Source of the DNA: Sphingopyxis sp. DBS4
GTDB taxonomy: Bacteria > Pseudomonadota > Alphaproteobacteria > Sphingomonadales > Sphingomonadaceae
Reading direction: 5' to 3'
Assembly: GCF_024628865.1 (NCBI RefSeq)
Contig: NZ_CP102384.1
Coordinates: 321,001-385,000 of the forward strand
Length of the DNA: 64,000 nt
The translations under genes and the position numbers were made by a program. The number at the start of each line of letters is the position of its first letter. Position 1 is the stretch's first letter. Below the pieces are notes generated by a model that had not been told where the DNA came from, made no database searches, and worked only from the letters and a program-made list of their open reading frames with translations. This document shows, piece by piece, positions 60,186-64,000 of this stretch.

Positions 60186-60553
60186 TTTCGGGCGCGCCGC
60201 ATCGTGATCCCGATTTCCTCGCCTTCCTCGGCGATCGCCAGCTTGACGATCTTGACCTCGATCTCCTCGACCTTGTCGTCCTGCAGGAAGAGGGTGTCGA
60301 TGATATGGTCGGCGACGCTTTCGATGAGCACGAAATGCACGTCCTTGGGGATGCCGTCGGTCGCCGCGAATTTGAGGTGCATGTAATTCTTCGAGCGGCT
60401 GAGCGGGGTCGTCGGCTCGTAATGATCGGCGATCGCCAGCTTCGCGCGCACCGAGATGCGCAGCGGCTGCGGCAGATGCGTTTCTTCGGAGTAGATGCCG
60501 GTGAGCACCTGGACGGTCAGCCCGTCCACTTCCAGCCACAATGTATCGGTCAC
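60182..60553 (-). CDS. folB: Dihydroneopterin aldolase
   Basis: 123 residues of the FolB fold: LEVDGLTVQVLTGIYSEETHLPQPLRIS, IESVADHIIDTLFL, and IEVKIVKLAI with the conserved Glu and Lys positions. It acts in folate/pterin biosynthesis, cleaving dihydroneopterin. It is the first gene of a two-gene operon with the SDR reductase. Some residues differ from E. coli FolB, so a related aldolase/epimerase is possible. Confidence 0.86.
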   Translation of the reverse strand: MTDTLWLEVDGLTVQVLTGIYSEETHLPQPLRISVRAKLAIADHYEPTTPLSRSKNYMHLKFAATDGIPKDVHFVLIESVADHIIDTLFLQDDKVEEIEVKIVKLAIAEEGEEIGITMRRARK

Positions 60554-60643
60554 AAGAAATTCCTGTTGGGAAGGACCGATATTCGGCTTTTCATCGCCGA
60601 CCCCGGACCCTAAAGCGCCGCCGCATTAGCGAAAGGGTGCGCG

Positions 60644-61147
60644 TTGGTCGAGTTACTTCCATTGTCCGATATTGAGCCGCAGGCGGTCGAGGCTCTCCTC
60701 GACGCCGCTTTCGGGACGGACCGCTTTGGACGAACCGCCTATCGCATCCGCGAGGGCATGGATGCGGTGCCGACCCTGAGCTTCGCCGCCGTCGAGGATG
60801 GCGCCTTGATCGGTACGATCCAGTGCTGGCCGGTTGCGCATCGCGCCGCCGACGGCACGGCGACGCCGCTGGTGATGGTCGGCCCGGTCGCGGTGCGTCC
60901 CGACGTCCAGCGCGGCGGGCATGGCCGTGCGCTGATGGCGCATATGCTGACGGCGGCGGAGACCAGGGCGGACAGCGCGCTGATGATGATCGGCGATCCC
61001 GAATATTACGGCCGCTTCTTCGATTTCACCGCGGAGGCGACGGGGGCGTGGGACTTGCGGGGCCCGTTCGAACGGCGGCGCCTGCTGGCGCGGGCGGTGA
61101 ACGGCCATGGGCTGCCGACGTCGGCGGGGACGATCGGGCCGCGCTAG
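60644..61147 (+). CDS. GNAT-family N-acetyltransferase (YhbS-like)
   Basis: 167 residues from a TTG at 60644 with AAAGGG upstream. Core motif: LVMVGPVAVRPDVQRGGHGRALMAHML, the acetyl-CoA site of YhbS-type acetyltransferases, then ALMMIGDPEYYGRFFDF. The substrate is unknown. Confidence 0.87.
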   Translation: MVELLPLSDIEPQAVEALLDAAFGTDRFGRTAYRIREGMDAVPTLSFAAVEDGALIGTIQCWPVAHRAADGTATPLVMVGPVAVRPDVQRGGHGRALMAHMLTAAETRADSALMMIGDPEYYGRFFDFTAEATGAWDLRGPFERRRLLARAVNGHGLPTSAGTIGPR

Positions 61148-61156
61148 AGAAGATTC

Positions 61157-61380
61157 GCGCAGAGGCCGCAGAGCGCGCAGTGATTTGGTTCACGCGGAGA
61201 CGCGGAGGCGCGGAGAGATGGTGCCCGCCGCGAAGCGGCCTTCTCCTGCGACCTGTCTGGAATCGCGACGGGGCGGAGTATGAAGGGGCCTGTCGGCCCG
61301 AGCCATAATCTCCGCGCCTCCGCGTCTCCGCGTGAATTTCTTTGCTTCTCTGCGCGCTCTGCGGCCTTTGCGCGAATCGC
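61157..61380. repeat. Large nested inverted repeat between GNAT and DUF1285 genes
   Basis: Outer arms CGCGCAGAGGCCGCAGAGCG (from about 61158) and CGCTCTGCGGCCTTTGCGCG (to about 61373) and inner arms TTCACGCGGAGACGCGGAGG (from about 61188) and CCTCCGCGTCTCCGCGTGAA (to about 61336) are inverted copies. The layout resembles the 20955-21179 element but the sequence differs. No gene is visible in 61148-61428. Confidence 0.8.
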
Positions 61381-61428
61381 TTATGCGGTCGGACTTGCGC
61401 CGATCGCCTATCCCCCTATGTCGGTTCC

Positions 61429-62013
61429 ATGGTCAGCCCCGCGCCTTCGCTTCCCAAGGATTTCTCGCAGCTCTCGCTCGCCGAAGCTGCCGAACTGCTC
61501 GCGGCGCGCCAACTGCCGCCGGTCGAGCAATGGCACCCCGAGCGCGAAGGTGACAGCGCGATGGAGATTCGCGCCGACGGGAGCTGGTATCACGAGGGCG
61601 GGCGGATCAACCGGCCCGCGATGGTCAGGCTCTTCTCGACGATCCTGCGGCGTGAGCCCGACGGCGGCCATGTCCTCGTCACCCCCGCCGAAAAGCTGCG
61701 CATCGCGGTCGAGGACACGCCCTTCCGCGCGGTCGAGATGAAAAGCGAAGGCGAAGGGCAAACGCGCAAGCTCGTCTTCCGGCTCGACACCGACGATCTG
61801 GTAATGGCGGGCCCCGACCACCCGCTGCGCTTCGGCCGAGACCCCGATGCCCCCGACCCGCGCCTGCATGTGCGCGGGGTCATCGGCAACGGCCTCGAAG
61901 CACGTATCGACCGTGCGCTCTATTACGAGATCGTCGAGATGGCGCTCGCAGACGGAGCGGAGCCGCCCGCGATCTGGTCGAACGGCGCGTGCTTTCCGCT
62001 GGTGGACGCCTGA
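61429..62013 (+). CDS. DUF1285 family protein
   Basis: 194 residues from the ATG at 61429; upstream sequence is repeat. The DUF1285 pattern is MEIRADGSWYHEGGRINRPAMVRLFSTILRREPDG and LVTPAEKLRIAVEDTPF. Function is unknown. The stop overlaps the NUDIX start in TGATG; DUF1285, NUDIX and CCA transferase form one coupled unit, an arrangement I recognise from other alphaproteobacteria. Confidence 0.9.
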   Translation: MVSPAPSLPKDFSQLSLAEAAELLAARQLPPVEQWHPEREGDSAMEIRADGSWYHEGGRINRPAMVRLFSTILRREPDGGHVLVTPAEKLRIAVEDTPFRAVEMKSEGEGQTRKLVFRLDTDDLVMAGPDHPLRFGRDPDAPDPRLHVRGVIGNGLEARIDRALYYEIVEMALADGAEPPAIWSNGACFPLVDA

Positions 62014-62600
62014 TGCTGTCGGAGAAATTGCGCGTCGCGCTCGACAATCTGCTCCCCGACGCCGGATCGGACGAAGCCTATCTGCTCCACGGTCAAAGCC
62101 TGCGCGATGCCGCGGTGCTGATCGCCTTCACCGACCGGCCCGACCCCGGCGTGATCCTGACCCAGCGGCCGCAATGGCTGCGCAGCCATGCGGGGCAGGT
62201 CGCTTTTCCGGGCGGCAAGGTCGATCCCGGCGACCGCGACGTCGTCGATGCGGCGCTGCGCGAGGCCGAGGAAGAGATCGGGCTCCACCGCCGCGACGTC
62301 GCGATCGCGGGGCCGACCGACGCCTATCGCTCGGGCAGCGGCTATCACATCACCCCGGTGCTCGGCGTGATCCCGCCCGACCTGCCGCTCGATCCCAATC
62401 CCGACGAGGTCGAGGCGTGGTTCGAAGTGCCGCTCGACATATTGTTCGACCCCGGCAATTATCAGCTGCACCATGCCAATTGGCAGGGGCAGGACCGCCA
62501 TTATTACGACATGGACTGGCAGGGACGACGGATCTGGGGCGTGACGGCCGATATCATCATCAACCTCGCGCGGCGGCTGCCGCCGGGCTGGCATCGCTAG
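62013..62600 (+). CDS. NUDIX hydrolase, CoA pyrophosphatase-like
   Basis: 195 residues from the ATG at 62013. The NUDIX box is GGKVDPGDRDVVDAALREAEEEIGL, with D in place of the first Glu, as happens in some CoA pyrophosphatases. LLHGQSLRDAAVLIAF and WLRSHAGQVAFPGGKVD fit the NudL/CoAse subfamily. It probably cleaves CoA or its derivatives to phosphopantetheine and 3',5'-ADP. The CCA transferase gene follows after 1 bp. Confidence 0.9.
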   Translation: MLSEKLRVALDNLLPDAGSDEAYLLHGQSLRDAAVLIAFTDRPDPGVILTQRPQWLRSHAGQVAFPGGKVDPGDRDVVDAALREAEEEIGLHRRDVAIAGPTDAYRSGSGYHITPVLGVIPPDLPLDPNPDEVEAWFEVPLDILFDPGNYQLHHANWQGQDRHYYDMDWQGRRIWGVTADIIINLARRLPPGWHR

Positions 62601-62601
62601 A

Positions 62602-63825
62602 ATGGCGGCGGGGACGAAGCTGCCCGCCGCGGCGTGGCGCACCGCGCCCGGCCTGCGGCGGATCGTCGCGGCGCTGCGCGCCGACGGCGGCGCGGTCAAG
62701 GTCGTCGGCGGCGCGGTGCGCGACACGTTGCTCGGGCATTCGGTGACCGACATCGACCTCGCGACGCCGCTGTTGCCGGAGGAGGTGACCGCACGCCTTG
62801 AAGCCGCCGATGTCAAGGTCATTCCGACCGGCATCGCGCACGGCACCGTCACCGCGATCGCAAGCGGCGAGCGGCACGAGATCACGACACTGCGCCGCGA
62901 CGTCGCCACCGACGGGCGCCGCGCGACGATCGCTTTTGCGGGCGACTGGTGCGAGGATGCGGCGCGGCGCGACTTCACGATCAACGCCCTTTACGCCGAT
63001 CCCGACAGCGGTGCGGTCGACGACTGGTTCGGCGGCATTGCCGATCTGAAGGCCGGCTGTGTGCGCTTCATCGGCGACGCGGCGACGCGCATCGCCGAGG
63101 ATCATCTGCGCATCCTGCGCTTCTATCGCTTCGCGGCGCGCTTTGGACGCGGCGAACTGGAGCCCGCCAGCCATGCCGCGGTCGTCGCGGCGCGCCAGTC
63201 GCTCAAGAGCCTGTCGCGCGAGCGCGTCGCCGACGAATTGCTGAAGATATTGTCCTTGCCCGACCCGCGTGCCATCGCGGGGCAGATGGCGGCGGACGGT
63301 ATTTTCGCGGTGATCCTGCCCGAGCTCGACGACGGCTTTGCCGGGGCGCTCGACCGACTGCTCGCCAACGAGGCCGCCGCTGCGGTCGATCCCGCTCCGC
63401 TGCGCCGCCTTGTCGCGCTGCTTCCTGCCGAAGCCGCGGTCGCCGAGCAGGTGGCCAGCCGGCTCCGGCTGTCGACGCGGCAGCGCAAGCATATGGGCGC
63501 GGTCGCGGCGCATCGCGGCGTGCTCAGCCCCGCGCGGCAACTCGCCCATGGCATCGGGGTCGAGGCGGCGCGCGACGCCTGGCTGTTCGCGGCAAACCCG
63601 TCCGACGCCGGAGCAGCGGTCGCCGCACTGAACGGTTGGGAGGTACCGCTGCTGCCGGTCAAGGGCGGCGACCTTATCGCGCGCGGCGTGACCGCGGGCC
63701 CCGAGGTCGCCCGCATCCTGCGCGCGGTCGAGGCGCAGTGGGTGACGGAGGATTATCCCGATGCCGCGCGCGTCGGCGCGATCGTCGATCAGATGATCGG
63801 CCGCTCCAGCGCGCCGCGCCAATAG
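62602..63825 (+). CDS. cca: CCA tRNA nucleotidyltransferase
   Basis: 407 residues. Class II nucleotidyltransferase core: VVGGAVRDTLLGHSVTDIDLAT (G-G-x-V-R-D and D-x-D), DAARRDFTINALYADP, and the helical IRLEDHLRILRFYRFAARFG-type region. It adds or repairs the 3' CCA of tRNAs. The closely related poly(A) polymerases cannot be ruled out, but no such tail is present. The 3' end overlaps the opposite-strand EAL gene by 37 bp. Confidence 0.93.
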   Translation: MAAGTKLPAAAWRTAPGLRRIVAALRADGGAVKVVGGAVRDTLLGHSVTDIDLATPLLPEEVTARLEAADVKVIPTGIAHGTVTAIASGERHEITTLRRDVATDGRRATIAFAGDWCEDAARRDFTINALYADPDSGAVDDWFGGIADLKAGCVRFIGDAATRIAEDHLRILRFYRFAARFGRGELEPASHAAVVAARQSLKSLSRERVADELLKILSLPDPRAIAGQMAADGIFAVILPELDDGFAGALDRLLANEAAAAVDPAPLRRLVALLPAEAAVAEQVASRLRLSTRQRKHMGAVAAHRGVLSPARQLAHGIGVEAARDAWLFAANPSDAGAAVAALNGWEVPLLPVKGGDLIARGVTAGPEVARILRAVEAQWVTEDYPDAARVGAIVDQMIGRSSAPRQ

Positions 63826-64000
63826 GTGAGCGCCGCCTCGGCCTCCATCGGCCGCGCGAACAGAAAGCCCTGCCCGAAGTCGCAGCCGAGCGCCGAAAGC
63901 AGCCGCGCCTGGTCGGCGGTCTCGACGCCTTCCGCCGTCGTCCGCATCCCCAGCACCTCGGCCAGGCTCTGGATCGTGCGGACGATTGCCGCCTTGTCGC
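63789..64000 (-). CDS. EAL-domain (cyclic-di-GMP phosphodiesterase) protein, C-terminal end only
   Basis: On the minus strand the frame is open from the window edge to a stop at 63789-63791, covering the last 69 residues of the protein. The piece reads DKAAIVRTIQSLAEVLGMRTTAEGVETADQARLLSALGCDFGQGFLFARPM, the C-terminal part of an EAL domain: EGVET (loop 6) and GCDFGQGFLFARP. The catalytic EAL motif lies outside the window, so activity cannot be judged. It overlaps the cca 3' end by 37 bp in convergent orientation. Confidence 0.9.
   Translation of the reverse strand, partial: DKAAIVRTIQSLAEVLGMRTTAEGVETADQARLLSALGCDFGQGFLFARPMEAEAALTYWRGALERPII

Overview
The window is high-GC alphaproteobacterial chromosome, most likely from a sphingomonad (Sphingopyxis-like). 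The evidence is the dense single-copy gene layout, a beta-carotene hydroxylase (crtZ), a TonB-dependent receptor, WS/DGAT and Baeyer-Villiger enzymes, and many short palindromic intergenic repeats of the kind common in Sphingomonadales genomes. The genus is inferred, not proven. I saw no rRNA, tRNA, CRISPR array, prophage or transposase.

Left end (1-1.95 kb): a cation-diffusion efflux pump (cut by the window edge) and an RcnR-type Ni/Co repressor with a palindromic operator over its own start codon, then an orphan ABC ATPase. From 2.4 to 8.7 kb lies the translation cluster rimP-nusA-ylxR-infB-(thioesterase)-rbfA. It is interrupted by about 5.7 kb of accessory genes: a secreted protein of unusual composition, a WS/DGAT acyltransferase, a nitric-oxide module (YeaR-like cupin, membrane protein, group III truncated globin, divergent nsrR), tdk, a GNAT enzyme and a DUF6491-like protein. 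It then resumes as truB-rpsO-pnp (14.4-18.2 kb). A ~260-bp composite repeat lies directly on each side of this cluster, and truB carries an in-frame palindromic insertion.

18.2-25.8 kb: a secreted cyclophilin, bamD, recN, a GNAT enzyme and ligA. 25.9-32.4 kb: two membrane fatty-acid-hydroxylase-type enzymes flanking a DUF2946-like protein and a TonB receptor, a Crp/Fnr regulator, and phhA. 32.4-39.3 kb: prmA, a soluble chemoreceptor, ald, a small membrane protein, a Baeyer-Villiger-type monooxygenase with a perfect FNR-type box upstream, and map with a ParD-like antitoxin gene. 39.4-46.6 kb: sdhCDA without sdhB, a small membrane protein, DUF167, a quinone oxidoreductase, leuC-leuD, and crtZ flanked by two copies of one repeat.

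46.8-55 kb: a tightly coupled operon scoA - lipoprotein phosphatase - scoB - serine hydrolase - GST with a divergent LysR regulator, then a universal stress protein, a HAD hydrolase, a DUF2855 protein and DUF488. 55.3-64 kb: a VIT-family transporter, an SMP-30 lactonase, a 2OG-Fe(II) oxygenase family protein, a semialdehyde dehydrogenase, a folB-pteridine-reductase-like pair, a GNAT enzyme, DUF1285-NUDIX-CCA transferase, and the end of an EAL-domain protein.

Short palindromic repeats of at least five sequence families fill most intergenic gaps. Together with the truB insertion they are the most distinctive feature of this stretch.
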